NCBI RefSeq assembly: GCF_010389155.1
Contig: NC_057762.1
Span: 5,753,513-5,817,512 of the forward strand
DNA from: Erigeron canadensis
Taxonomy: Eukaryota; Streptophyta; Magnoliopsida; Asterales; Asteraceae
Direction of reading: 5' to 3'
Length of the DNA: 64,000 nucleotides
The translations under genes and the position numbers were made by a program. Position 1 is the stretch's first letter. Every line of letters starts with the position of its first letter. The notes under the pieces are model-generated. The model had not been told where the DNA came from and ran no database searches. It saw only the letters and a list, made by a program, of their open reading frames with translations. Below are positions 46,040 through 58,366 of this stretch, piece after piece.

Positions 46040-47758
46040 ATGGCTACATCTTCAACAACTAACCTTCATTTCGTAAATTTTCCTTTTATTGCTGCAGGCC
46101 ACATGATACGCATAGCCCGTATAATAGCCCAACGTGGTGGTACGGTCTCAATAGTCACAACTCCGGCTGCGGCCAGTCGGTCCAGAAGAGTTATTAGCCG
46201 AGCATAAGAAGTGAACCATAAGATCCAGCTACTTGAACTTCCAATCCCTGCAGCTGAAGCAATTACATGAGATTAAGCGAGTTGCGAGGTAAGGTCTTTC
46301 ATGCCATGGAATTGTTAGAAAAACCGGCTGAAGATTTGCTTCCAATATTTGCTCCTCCTCCAGATTATATAATAGAGGTCACGTTTGGTTCACAGAATTT
46401 GATGGAATCTGATGGAATTGGAATTGAATTCTATTCCATAGTGTGTTTGGTTGTTTAAAGATGGATGAATCACATTCCGTTGGAATGTTAACATTCCCTC
46501 ATTTGATGGAATCTCCATCCCTTGGATGGGGGAAGGAATCTCATTCCGTCCCTCACTTGAATCTTCAAAAAATCAAAAACATTCCGTCAAATTTCATTCC
46601 TTCAGATTCCAATTCCTTTGAAAGATTCCATTCCTTCCAAAAACATTCCGCAAACCAAACGCGACCAGACTTTTTTTCTTGTGGAGTATGAATGTGGCTC
46701 AAAGGTTCAACATTACATGGCTTGTGTTCCACTCACATGGATGCTTCTTTCCGGTGTGCCTGGATACCATCCTCAAACATAAAATTTTAGAATGGAGTGA
46801 ATCTGACACAGAGAAGATCGTACTGCCTGGATTGCCTGACCGAGTAGAAATTACTAAACTGAAGATAGTCGGTCGTTCCTCTAGAACCAGCAACTCTAAA
46901 GTAGAAAGAAGTGACCAGGCTGGGTTTTTTGTTCATTGGATGCAAGCTGACATAGCTTCACATGGGATTGTGGTTAACAGCTTCATGGAATTGGAGCCCG
47001 AGTATGTTAAGGAACTAGCAAAGCAGAGAAGTACACATGTATATTGTGTAGGACCAGTTTCACTATGCAACAAAGATAATCTGGACATAGCCGAGAGGAA
47101 GAAAAGCAGCAATTAACGATCATTACTGCTTGAAATGGCTCGATGAAAGGGAAGTAGAGTCTGTATTGTATGTTTCCTTGGGAACTGTGGCACATGTATC
47201 TAGTCAACAATCAATTGACCTAGGGCTAGGACTTGAATCCACCAACAAACCATTCATATGATGCATACGAGATAAAACCAACGAGCTCGAGCAATGGCTT
47301 TTAGAGCAACAATTCGAAGAAAGAGTGAAAGACCGAGGTTTGATTGTCCATGGTTGGGCACCACACCTCTTGAAATTATCACACCCGGCAATTGGTGGTT
47401 TCCTAACATGTGGATCTAACTCATTGCTAGAAACCATGTGTGCCGGAGTGCCCGTGGTCACATGGCCATTTTTCATGGACCATTTTTTTGCAGAAATATT
47501 CTGAATATTGGAGTAAGCTTAGGTGTGGCCGAACCAGTTTTCTTTGGAGATGTAGAAAAGATGGAACCATTGGTGAAGAAGGAGGATGTCAAGAGGGCTG
47601 TTAACCGTCTACTAGACGATGAAAATGGGGAAGAAAATAAAGAGAGAAAGGAAAGGGCTCGTAAGCTTGCAGAAATGGCCAAGAGGGCCATGGAGGAAGG
47701 AGGATCTTCTTATCTCAACATGTCATCCTTGATTCAAAATACTTTTCATTTTGTTTAG
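46040..47758 (+). pseudogene. UDP-glycosyltransferase (UGT73-like), broken
   Basis: Family-1 plant UGTs transfer sugar from UDP-sugar to small molecules. The start at 46040 reads MATSSTTNLHFVNF, then AAGHMIR with the His in the catalytic position. An in-frame TAA follows at 46205-46207, and the next segment is shifted and gapped. After PPPDYII (about 46370) a 290-bp MITE is inserted. The frame resumes near 46685 with NVAQRFNITW, KIVLPGLPDRVEITKL, SHGIVVNSFMELEPEYVKEL and VYCVGPVSLCNKDN, shifts near 47115 into LKWLDERE and VLYVSLGTV, shifts again near 47255, and ends with the UDP-sugar PSPG region [18 protein letters not shown], then [10 protein letters not shown]. There the usual HCGWNS is reduced to CGSNS, losing the His and Trp that contact the donor. 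The final part ([27 protein letters not shown]) is recognisable. Clearly inactive. Confidence 0.88.
46377..46666. mobile_element. MITE inside the UGT pseudogene (GGTCACGTTTGG family)
   Basis: The left end GGTCACGTTTGGTTCAC and the inverted right end GGTCGCGTTTGGTTTGCG are flanked by AGA on both sides (46374-46376, 46667-46669). The interior is made of GGAATG/CATTCC-rich segments. A second copy in the opposite orientation is at 57596-57833. Confidence 0.75.
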
Positions 47759-48120
47759 AGGTGGCAAAATGTGCGGGTCGGGTCGGGTCACGGGTCAAAC
47801 GGGTCCGGGTCAATACGGGTTGTTTTGAAAATGGGTCAAAACGGATTGGGTCAAAACATGCCGTTTTCAAAATAGCAAACTGCTGACCAATTTACTCAAA
47901 ATGGACCGGGTCAAAACGGGCCGTTTTGAAAATATGCACATACTGACTCTTTTACACATGGTGCAGAATGTAGATACAAACCAAGATCCAACAAGAATAC
48001 AATGCATTTAATCTTTTACTCATGGTGCAGAAAGTAGATACAAACCAAGATCCAACAAGAATACAATGCATATTTTCAAAAATTATTGTTAATCAAAAGA
48101 GAGATGGAATTTGAATCGCA
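47759..48120. repeat. GGGTCAAAACGG-rich repeat and a 63-bp spaced duplication
   Basis: At 47762-47940 the motifs GGGTCGGGTC and GGGTCAAAACGG recur many times, a style seen at the ends of hAT-type repeats; only one end could be seen. At about 47958-48070 the sequence CATGGTGCAGAA(T/A)GTAGATAC and the following 35 bases occur twice. Confidence 0.45.
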
Positions 48121-48534
48121 CTGAAATAATTTATTTATGGTTGAGGTTAACTTTTTTACATGTTTCGTTTGTTTCATGGTATGCCAATGTCGAAGGAAAT
48201 CTGAGGTTGATTTAGTATGTACTTTTTATATCTTTTGAAAACAAATAAATACAGTACTTATGTACTTTCTATAAACTACTTAGTTTTATGCTACCCATTT
48301 CATATCTGCAAGCTTACGAACCCTTTCCTCTTGTCCAAAATCAATACATTTGGAGAGATGAATATGATGTAAAATGGCTAAATGGGTGAATTGAATGAAT
48401 AAGGAAACCCTCGAAACTCCCCTTCACATGTTCGCATAAGGTAATCTATACTATTAAGGGACAAACAGAAGTCTAAAACATGCTACATTCTCAGCAATAC
48501 AGCCAGAGCCATGAGAACAAGAAAAAACAAAAAT

Positions 48535-50104
48535 CTACATTGTTTTTTGAGAAACCTGCTTTGATGATCGAGTTTGGATGTCTTTAGTGTATATGTTTGT
48601 AAGGGCAAAAAGCAACAAAACGAATACCACCTGGGCACTCACAATTCCAAAATGACTAATGCTGTTGCCAATTTCCATCCAGCTTCCGGTATTTTTTACC
48701 TGTCAGGTAACATTAATCAGATAATATCCACAAGAGATAAGGTGATGAAGTTAATAGCGTAGGACAACATTCGTACGAGGAAGAAGAAGTGAATGGTCAT
48801 GACATCCGAACATAATATTACAAGATAGTAGCATCCTGATCTTGGGACTCTGACTAATCTGGTTATTGCACTAAAGGCACATCTGCAATTACATGTTAAA
48901 TGAAATGATGAATCATTAAAATTGTAGAACATGTGAAGATTCTTAAAGCATAAATGTTTCTCCATTATTATTATAACAGTAAAAAAAATCTAAAAGCACT
49001 ATATAGTTTCATTGTGACTACACTTACATAACAAGTAGGAACGGGATGAACAATTTGAAAACGAGCAGGGCCGCCATAAGAAATGGCTAAGAGCAGAAAC
49101 AAAAAATTATTAAAATACTTTTTTAAACAGCAAGCTATTCTACTCCTACTCTTAAACTACACAAATGCCTAAGACCTATGCTGACTCTGTATAAATTATG
49201 AGGGTCCACCAATTATTACTTACACTGAATATTGTGATAAAGCGATAAACCGATGAAATCTCAAAACTTGCAATACTTGCAAAATTACCGGTTCCGAAGA
49301 ATGCGATATTGAAGAACACCAACTAGACAATTAATCAGAAAAAAGATAACATTAGAGAGGTTCACATCTGAGCAGTTATAGATAATTCCTCTTATATCAT
49401 AATCAAAAAGGAGATGTACGAAAACCAGTACTTACAAAAACTACTGGAATTCTCATATCAGACAACTGTAGGCATCGATCGCCTTCCTCAAGAAGGATGT
49501 TACCATTGTCAGATTCAAAGGAGCTATAAGACTTATTAGGCTTATTGGCATACAGAAGTGCATTTTCAAACAGTATCCATCCAAAAAGAGCAAGGCCAAG
49601 AGCCCCGTAGAAGACAGCTTCATATCTGTACATGATTTAGATTGTTCAACTTCTCCAACTTAAATATTATGCAGGTAAAATAGGTTCATCAAATAAGGAA
49701 GAAACTTAGTGATATACCCGATAGACAATAGTAGAAAAGGGGGTGCAAAGCCGAGAAATATGGAAGTAAGTCGTGAAAGTAGGTCAGTTGCTGAAAATAG
49801 TGGGAGAACCATAGATAAACCTACATATATATTACAATTAGTTTTATGCAAGTACTTAATAAAAGATGTTTGGATGAACAGCAATAATGCATGAAATTAT
49901 ACCTGCAATTGACCAATTCATCATTTGATGTAATGCAAGCAGTTCACGCTTCTCTGTTCTATGAGATGTGGAAAGGTACACCAGGACTGATGATAAACCA
50001 ACCAATAGGGCCTATAAATTCATCAAAAGTCAACGGTAGGATGTCCTTTAAACTAATTGCAAGTGAATAGAATCGTGTACATATTTTCTCAATAGAAATA
50101 GTAA

Positions 50105-50146
<42 letters not shown>

Positions 50147-53100
50147 TTTTGTTCATTTGAGGCTTAAATTTCCTTGGAAACTAGGGGACAAATCTTGGCT
50201 ATTGGATTATCCCTTCAAAAATAAATCCCTATCCTTGATTTCCCTCCCTTCCCCTTTCCTCTCGTCTCTTTCCCCCCACCAAGCACACACACACACATTA
50301 CACATACACAAGGTTGTAAATATCGGTTATCGGTTTATTATCGTCCGACCCCCGATAAGCGATAAATAGGATATATCGGGGATATATCGAGGATATATCG
50401 GATACCCTAAATGTAAAGGAATTTATCTAAATTTATATATATACTAACAGTATATACAATTTGTAATGCAATCCATCAATAATTAGAATATAAAACGGTA
50501 GAAAAGAAAATGGTTACAATTAAAGTTTCAAAATTTAAGTATTTATAGACTATATTCAAACGGGAAAAACGGTAGTAAAGAAAGTAATTACAATTTACAA
50601 CTAGAAATTAAAAGATTATTAAAGATTAACTCAAAAATTAAAGAATTAATTAAAAATTAGCTAGAAAAAGTTGAACTAAAGAAAGTAATAAACCCTAATA
50701 TTTGATAAAAACCCTTGTTTTAAAATTAAAAAAAAAAAGTGGTCAAATTTATTTTTTTTACCGATATTGACCGATAAGTGCCGAGTTTGACCGAAATTTG
50801 ACCAAAACGATAAATTGTCCGATAAGTCATTTTTCTTATCGGTGAAGGACCAATAACCGATATATCACCGATATATCGGCCGACAAATCCGATATTTACA
50901 ACACTGCACATACACACATACAATATGATTCCTTGTTTTTCCGGCGACGTCTTTTTGGCGACGGGATCTGGAACTACCGCGATCTCCACCTTTATCTCTG
51001 ACCGGCGACGGCGACCAACTCCTCCTCCTTCTTCTCCGGCGATACAACCGCCGGAAAATGCAACAACTTCGCCGGAAACCTTCAAACGCCGATATAACCT
51101 TCATTCCTTCGAATTAGAGCATCACACTTACACCAAAACACTCACAATCACACCACGAACAAACCCTGACCAGAAATTAATCCGATTTATACTCGCCGGA
51201 AAACTTGAAAAACTCACCGGAAAAATTAAAAAAACACTATAGCTTTGTTGTTTCTTCGAATTAATGCATGAAACTTGTACCAAATCACTCGGAAACACAT
51301 TCCTCACAAACCCTAGCCAATAAACACTGTTTTTGAGCTCGCCGGAAAAATTACAGGTCGCCGGAAAAATCACAATCCACCATCTCTTGGATCGCTGCCC
51401 ATCAAATTCATACCATTCCCATATGCGTCCCTTGACGGTCAGTTTAGAACGGATAAGGGTCTCTAGCCCGTTCCGTATCCACCCGAAAACGAAATTGATT
51501 AGCCGGAGAAATCGCCAGAGAAGATTCGACGGTGTTAGTGTCTTAGTGATTACCAATCAGATTTGGCTTGGCCAATCAAAGATGATTAGAAAATGTCGCC
51601 GGAGTAACCAATCAAGCTTGATTGGCTTGGCCAATCAAATATGATTGCACAGTCGCCGGAGTAATCCGCCGGAGTAACCAATCAAGCTTGATTGGCTTGA
51701 CCAATCAAATATGATTGCACAGTCGCCGGAGTAATTCACCGGAGTAACCAATCATGTTTGATTGGATTTTGATGATGGTTGATCCAAGGGCTTAGATTAG
51801 TCCCTTGGTTTCCACCATTGTTTAAAGATCCATATGAACACAACCCTATATATATATATATATACACAACATGTATCCGTGTTTATTGGCATTCAAATAA
51901 TTTTTTTATGATAATTATATACCTGTAGATAGAAGAGCATAGAGAATTTGGGCTTCGAGTCATGGTTGATGAGATAAAGCCAATACTTGTTATCTTTGGT
52001 ATGCATATCTAAATACTTGCTGACTCCTCCTATTACAACGATTACAAGTCCACTAATGCTTCTGCAAAAAGATGTTAGAAATTGTAAGATACTATCTTCA
52101 CATTGAGATTGTTAACTCATGTAGAAACATAAACATATGCTATAAGTTTAACTTACACTAATACTGTGTTGTCAGGGATTTCAGCAGGCATCAAGGTAAA
52201 AACAGACAAAAACCAACATGCTGACCACAAAAATATTGGTATTCGAGATTTCCATGGGCCTGACTTGATAAGATATAGTGGTGAAATGACCCCCACAACT
52301 AAAAAACACCACGTGTAGATACTTCTTTCAGTGAAGCTTCTCACTAAGAACTCAAGAACGATGATGGACACAAGACAGGTTGCGGAGAGTTCAAGGGCGT
52401 GGTAAGATTTTTTTGTTTGTATAAAGTATCTCCATAAGGCTCTCATAAAGCTATATTCACTAACTATATTGGTCCAGAGAAATACTGTCATTGCAAAATA
52501 AGCATGATAAAGGGGAGGTGAATGCTCCAGATACAGAACGATAAAGATTGATGCCATTATGAGACTTCCACATAGGTACACCTGCCGGAAAAAGAAATAT
52601 TCAAGAAGCATTATGCATGCTTAAGGCCTATATCCCTTAAAAATAAGAGAAACAAAAATAACAGTAACTGTCAATAGATTACATTATTTGGGCATTTGGT
52701 TGAGTGTTAAAACATTTATTATGCGACATCAAATAATCAGAATTATAATCATTTCTAATAGTAACGGAAGAATATAGCTTTTTTGGAAAATACTGGTTGA
52801 AATTGGAATACCGAGTGAAAACAGAGTTTAAAAAGTTCTGATCTTTTTAGGGAACCAAAAGATAAATCACCAAAAAAGATGATTCTATAAAAAAGGGAGA
52901 GAGATAAGGGTGTTAGCCACTTGATCCAAGCCTTTGCTTGTTTAGGTAAATATAGTTTTACCTCTAATAATCAGTTTTGTTGCAGCTGACATGCAACCGA
53001 TTACCCCCAATATTAAGATAATCAGAACACTGCTCTAGGTGTTTGTTGTCTCATTTAAATTGCTTTAATATGAAACTGACTACTAACTAGTAGTTGAGAT

Positions 53101-55918
53101 ATTCTATAAGTATGCTTGCAGTCAGAAATTTGCTACTTATGTAACGGCACATATGCATCTATGCAGCATTGCAGCTTCAGTTTTAAAGTGTTAAGCTTAC
53201 AAATATACCTTTGATGGACGTTCCTTAGTGAAAACTGCTTCCTCCTTTCTAAAAATTTTTCCTGGCAAAGATGTATAGGATTGCACCACGTGAAGGATAA
53301 GACAGAGCATCCACCCAATGTAGCCAAGAATTATAACACTCATAAGCATGAACCAATCATATGTTTGAAAGTAGTGGAGTCCATCTAGCGCCAAGCTTCT
53401 AAGAGTCTTAGATAGTTTCATTGCATGTTCATAATCTTTGGTAGATATGTGAGATTCAATGTCATCCAATATCGAAGTATAATGTGCTAGAGGTTCGAAT
53501 GGCTTAAATCTAAATGAGCTTGCATGCTTCAGTTCTGAGTTTCATAAAGGAAAAGTAGTAAAAGATTAACAAAAAAACATTATCTTTATTTACTTGCGAT
53601 ATTATTATATCGTGAATCTTTAATATAGTGCTGTACTTTATCTACTCAAAATCCAGTTCAAGTGTTAGATCATAAGGCCTTTGGAGGATACGTGATTTAC
53701 GAAGAAATTGGTTGAGAATTTGTTTTGTATTAGCTAGCACAGCTTCCACTTCATTGCCCTGCACAAGTTAGAGCAAGAAACAGTATACCAGGTTACACTT
53801 GATTTTGTAAGCCAGCCCCCTCTCAAAAGTAACATAACGATGAAAAAAATACAGAAAGTATTGAAGTAGATTGGTGTGTCTACCTTATCTAAATCAATGT
53901 AATCGAGGGGAAGGCTACCGACTGAGTTAACAGGACATGGCAAACCAATAAGAGTCGACTGGCAAACATTAATGAGTATGTCAGAAGTCGAAATATACAA
54001 GAAGCATTTTTGAGGAATTAATCAGCAAAAAAAAAAATAAAAAAATAAAAAAAAATAAAAAATCAGTAAAGCAAGCAAAAGGGAGGTGACACACAACACA
54101 ACCATCAATGGTGCAATATCAGCTTGATTGACATCCACTCTTTCAATGTTACTAAGACCCCAATCGGTAGGTGTAGGTGTATCATGCATATCATGCTCAT
54201 CGACAAACCGTTCATGATTTTCCTGGTTATGGGATGCTGGCCTCGGATACTTAACACCTGCTCCCCAAGCAACAAGTGGAGTATCTGTAACTGACCAATG
54301 CCCATCTCCATGACTTCCTATTTGTTCAGTATACAAAAATAGTATATTCAGCCTATAGTATTTATATATACACAGATTACATGATATAAGAGAGTTTGTA
54401 AATTGACAAACCTTTATCACTCATTCCATGATCTGCCGTAAATATATACGCAGTTTGATTGTCCTTAAAGTAATTCTCAAGAAGATTATAAACGCCTTCA
54501 GCGATTCGGTCAACAACCTTAACATTGTTGAGATATATAGAAGAATACGGACGATGTGCATGACCATTTGAATCACAACCAAGAAGGTGCAAAAATATAA
54601 CAATCTGATCTTGTTGGATAAGTTTTTTAAGTTTAGGGTCATCTTTGGACCTATTCAAAATGCTCTCAAACTGATCAAATGACCACTCATCCAAGAACGA
54701 TGCATCTGCAAAAGTAATAAAAAATGTCAAAAACAACAAAAACCAATATTTTTCTTATTTAAACAATGTTCAATGTGCTTGCATACCAGTAGCAAAATCT
54801 TCATACTCGTGAGGATATGTATTCCATGTACTATGAGGCAAAGCTCCACAAAATATTGGAACAATATCCGGGCTACCATAAGAAAATGTATGCCGACTCT
54901 TGTTAAAAACGGAATCAAATTCCACAGGATTCGCCTTCCATCCTGCATACGTTACATATTACCAAACTTAAAAACATGTTCATCATTAGAAAACTATGAT
55001 TCAAGAACAAGATTCAATATGATTCAGAGAATGTTTGATAAAATTAGTTTGCAACTGGAACGCTGGTAGCTAGTAGCTTTTGTTAGTATAAAATAACATA
55101 AGAACATACAGAGTAATTTCAAAGGGGGGAATATAATTACCTAAGGGTATTTAGGCAATTTAAGTTTCCATAAGCTCGAGTTACTTTCCAAAAGCTACTT
55201 CATGTAGCTTATGGTTTAGGAGCTTACGAAAAACATAGGCTACCAAAATCTTTGGTAGCCAAACACATGCTATGAGCTTGAGCTTATAAAAATCATAACC
55301 TCCAGCTCCCATAAGCTCATATAAACTACTTGTCAAAGAAACCCTTAGTACAAACAAAAAATAAAGTTGCAACCTTTTGTGACGGCACTAGGATCCTCAT
55401 AGAACCCCGCAATAATCGCAACATGTCCAGGCCTAGATTCAGTAGGTGGACGAGCATGAGACACGCCCCAACGCCCATGTCCTTTAATCACACTTCTCAA
55501 AAACGGTGCTCTATAATTCCCATCAGAATCCGGCTCAAAAAATTTATCCGCACGCAACCCGTCAGCTAAAACCACAAACAAAACACACCCATCATCAATT
55601 TCATCTCAAAAACAACCCACATTTCTCAGAGACATTTAATCAAACACTTGGTATGCAAGCAGAAGTATCAAAATATCAACAAATCTGCATACCTACAAGG
55701 AGTACGAGACGCTTTGCAGGTGGATTAAAGCGAGGGGAAACGGGTTCCATGCCGTGAACAATTGGGGATTTGAAGTAAATGTCGAAAATGCTGAGCATGT
55801 ATACAGCATGAAGTGATATACCAAGAGCAACTAACCATATTTCTCTTCTTTTTAACCATTTTCGGGCTTTATTTCGAGTTGCTGATTGTTTTCTGCCTAA
55901 AATTCCTTGTTCTTGCAT
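48535..55918 (-). CDS. PIGN: GPI ethanolamine phosphate transferase 1 (PIG-N / MCD4)
   Basis: ER-membrane enzyme that adds phosphoethanolamine to the first mannose of GPI anchors. Seventeen exons, all with GT-AG introns and consistent phase: 55918-55693, 55565-55374, 54942-54787, 54705-54412, 54317-54103, 53958-53884, 53758-53692, 53534-53209, 52581-52157, 52061-51923, 50011-49903, 49820-49718, 49625-49436, 49322-49224, 49086-49028, 48882-48777, 48699-48535. Total 2946 nt, 981 residues, close to the Arabidopsis length. A signal-anchor helix at about 25-47 leads to [15 protein letters not shown]. The lumenal alkaline-phosphatase-type domain has metal and nucleophile sites DGLRAD (77-82), TESRPGH (T117), FTADHGMSD (D283, H284) and GSHGDGH (H296), then [12 protein letters not shown] and [11 protein letters not shown]. 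The second half has many membrane helices and ends with FFFL joined to [20 protein letters not shown]. No breaks were found. Intron 10 is unusually long and holds a transposon. Confidence 0.95.
50105..50147. repeat. Compound microsatellite (TA)n(GA)n in PIG-N intron 10
   Basis: An uninterrupted AT run passes directly into a GA run, just upstream (gene sense) of exon 11. It is likely polymorphic. Confidence 0.85.
50309..50906. mobile_element. hAT-like element in PIG-N intron 10
   Basis: The inverted ends CAAGGTTGTAAATATCGG and (inverted right end) CAGTGTTGTAAATATCGG are flanked by a perfect 8-bp duplication CACATACA (50301-50308, 50907-50914). Both subterminal zones are crowded with GATATATCGG and CCGATA repeats, the usual arrangement of hAT transposase binding sites. 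598 bp, non-coding. Confidence 0.85.
50920..51800. repeat. CCGGAAA-rich repeat with 70-bp palindromic tandem units
   Basis: Scattered CGCCGGAAAA and CGCCGGAGTAA motifs run throughout. At about 51596-51760 two and a half units of 70 bp each contain the perfect palindrome CCAATCAAGCTTGATTGG (51608-51625, 51678-51695), with a diverged third centred near 51753. The frames here lack family resemblance and lie inside a reconstructed intron. Confidence 0.6.
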
Positions 55919-56117
55919 CTTTGTTTTTGTTCGATTTGATTGATGATTTACTCTGTTTTAGTGGGAGCTTGTTTATGTATGCCCTAATAACGAACTTTTG
56001 AATCTAGCCAATTGACCCCCCCTTTTGCACTTTTGGACCTTTTGGTTGGTTTGACTGGTCAAGCTTCAAAGAATTATTATTATAAACTATTATAATAAAT
56101 TATTATCTTAATCTATA
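55919..56117. other. 5' flank of PIG-N
   Basis: Probable promoter region of the PIG-N gene. No clear TATA box, which is common for housekeeping genes. A repeat begins at 56118, so native promoter sequence may be only about 200 bp. Confidence 0.35.
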
Positions 56118-56562
56118 TCTATACTGTATTATAAAAGCGAATAAAGTTTTAACTTTCAATTTCAACAATGTATACATAATAATGCATGATGTATCATACA
56201 TCAATGTCCCATAACTTTCAACTTTTATTTTCACTTCTCTCATCAAATCTCAACCACTAATTTTTTTTTCTCTCCTTCAAAAGTAATTTAATTCATCTAA
56301 TTCATTTAAAATCTATTATCTCAAAAACCGTACATCGATAAATTATAAAAAATTATCTGGGTGTTCCTAAAATTTCATGTTCTTTCATTAGAGATGTCAT
56401 TTGATATACTTTCGACGAATTTTTAATTCCAAGGGCGGAGCTCGTACGACTAAGGCATTTGGCTATCATACTTTATGACCTATCACCTCCTATGACCTAT
56501 CACACTCTATGACCTATCACCCCCACCATCTCAGCGCCGCAACGCGCGGGTACTTTCTCTCG
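56118..56562 (+). mobile_element. Helitron-like non-autonomous element, copy 2
   Basis: Starts TCTATACTGTATTATAAAAG and ends GCAACGCGCGGGTACTTTC then TCTCG. It matches 28654-29053 end to end in opposite orientation. The TATGACCTATCAC-type block near its 3' end is the reverse complement of the iterated GTGATAGGTCATA motif seen elsewhere. It lies about 200 bp from the PIG-N start. Confidence 0.55.
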
Positions 56563-56799
56563 TTTAATCTTAAATCTTTGAGAAAATTACACTTTTGTAC
56601 CTGAACTTGACACAATATGCACTTTCCGTCACTAAAGTGAAAAAATAACAAAAAAATTATAAATTTGACTTTTTTCACTTTTAGTCACGACGCCTAACGA
56701 TGTTAGTTTTTCTCTGTTAAGGTTGCCTGCGTTCGTTAGTTTTTTTTTCACTTTTCGTTTTTCTCATTTTTTCAATTTTTTTCATTTTGATAATTTCAA

Positions 56800-57075
56800 A
56801 AGAGTTAGCCTAGTGGTAAAGAAAACACTTGATGACCTAAAGGTTCGATCCCCGTTTGCCACAAAAAATAATTCATTTACGGTATCAGTTACCAATGAAG
56901 CCTAGACCCATATGTGAAGTTTAAATACGCGGGTTCGATCCTTCGGGGTGCCCAGATCATGTGGGAGATTAGGATGGAGGTATTGTACCCGCATCATATG
57001 GCTCATACGGGATGAGTCGATGGGTATCCAATTGTGATACCAGGGCTAAGGTTCCTTCCATTACCCTTTTTTTTA
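56800..57075 (+). repeat. tRNA-derived SINE (same family as 8212-8527)
   Basis: Box A AGTTAGCCTAGTGGTAAAG, box B GGTTCGATCCCCG, a body with TTTAAATACGCGGGTTCGAT, ATCATGTGGGAGA and GATGGGTATCCAATTGTGAT, and a 3' end TTCCTTCCATTACC followed by a T-run. Confidence 0.75.
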
Positions 57076-57595
57076 ACTGCCCATCGTTGTAGAAATTGTA
57101 AAGGGATAGGCAGCGAATTCTTAAAAGAAATTATTGAGTGAGTAGATCTAGTATCAGATAATACAAAAAAAGTACGAAATTTATAAACACATAACAATTT
57201 ATCCAACAAATCAATGAAAAGGAAAAAATACAAAAGGTCAGCGGTTTTAATAAGAAAGGTCACCACTCACAAAGTAATGAAAAGAAAGAATACAAAGACT
57301 AGAAAACTATAAATAAAATTGTTTATCTCCTCTGTACTAAAGGAGATTGAGAAACAATGTCATCAAAGCTGACGTGTCGCAAAAAAGAGTATGTCACATA
57401 GGAAATCTGATGTCATTAATGATGAAATTTGTATGTTATTTGAGATGTGTATGAATATGTATATACTAAAAAAAAATATGTATATACTAATTATATGTGT
57501 TATAGTAAAGTATCAATAAAAGAGAGAGAAAAAAACATTTTTAACTTTTTTTTCTCATATTTTAGATTTATATGCTAATAAGTATGAGCGCGTTT

Positions 57596-57833
57596 GGTTC
57601 ACATAATGTTTTTAGAAGGAATGGAATTTGACGGAATGTTTTTGATTTTTTGATAATTCAAGTAACGGAAGAAATGAAATTCCTTCATCCATCCCCATGG
57701 AATAGAGATTCCATCAAATGATGGAATGTTTACATTCATACGGAATGAGATTCCTCCTTCTTTGAACAACCAAACGCACTAAGGAATGGAATTCAATTCC
57801 AATTCCATCAAATTCTGTGAAACAAACGCGACC
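57596..57833. mobile_element. MITE, second copy of the GGTCACGTTTGG family
   Basis: Starts GAGCGCGTTTGGTTCAC and ends with AACAAACGCGACC, flanked by TAT on both sides (57593-57595, 57834-57836). Its interior CATTCC/GGAATG-rich sequence matches the reverse complement of the MITE in the UGT pseudogene. Confidence 0.7.
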
Positions 57834-57898
57834 TATGTTTTATTTTATTCATTTTTATGTTAAATCATAATTTTAGTTAATAACATTCAACTATTAAT

Positions 57899-58300
57899 AC
57901 TAGAAGGGTGTCCGCGCGTTGCTGCGGCGTAAGAAATTACATGATTATTATGAACCCACACAAAACGTCGCAGCAATCATTTTCATTTAACTCATCAATC
58001 CTCTGGTGTTGTAAGTTGATCCGACTTCTGTTAGTTTTTCTTATATTGAACACAAGTACAGTTTATTTATGTTAAGAGCCTTATAAATCCCAACTAAATA
58101 ATTACGACCAAACAAATAAAAAGATCAATCAACAAAATTGCATATCAAAACATCCTTGTTTGATAAACTAACCTGTCTTACCCGTTCTAGAATAATAGGA
58201 TTCCCCTATTTAATGTTACAACCCGATCATTCAAACATTGAGATTATAAATTAATAACTATAAAAAAAGCACTATACAATTACGTCCAACTTTTATATCT
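57899..58300 (-). mobile_element. Helitron 3' end (CTAG terminus), extent uncertain
   Basis: The minus strand ends CGCCGCAGCAACGCGCGGAC, then ACCCTTCTAG followed by T (at 57899). This is a good match to the CTRR-type 3' end and GC-rich subterminal region of plant Helitrons. I could not find the matching 5' end; 58300 is only a guess. Confidence 0.45.
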
Positions 58301-58366
58301 ATATATAAAGCACAATTAATATCTCAAAAATATTTATGATATGAAAGCTTGTTATTCACCCAATAA

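Noticed and set aside
50925..51644. Frames of about 100-140 codons in PIG-N intron 10
   Set aside because: They consist of CCGGAAA-rich repeats and lie between securely placed exons 10 and 11.
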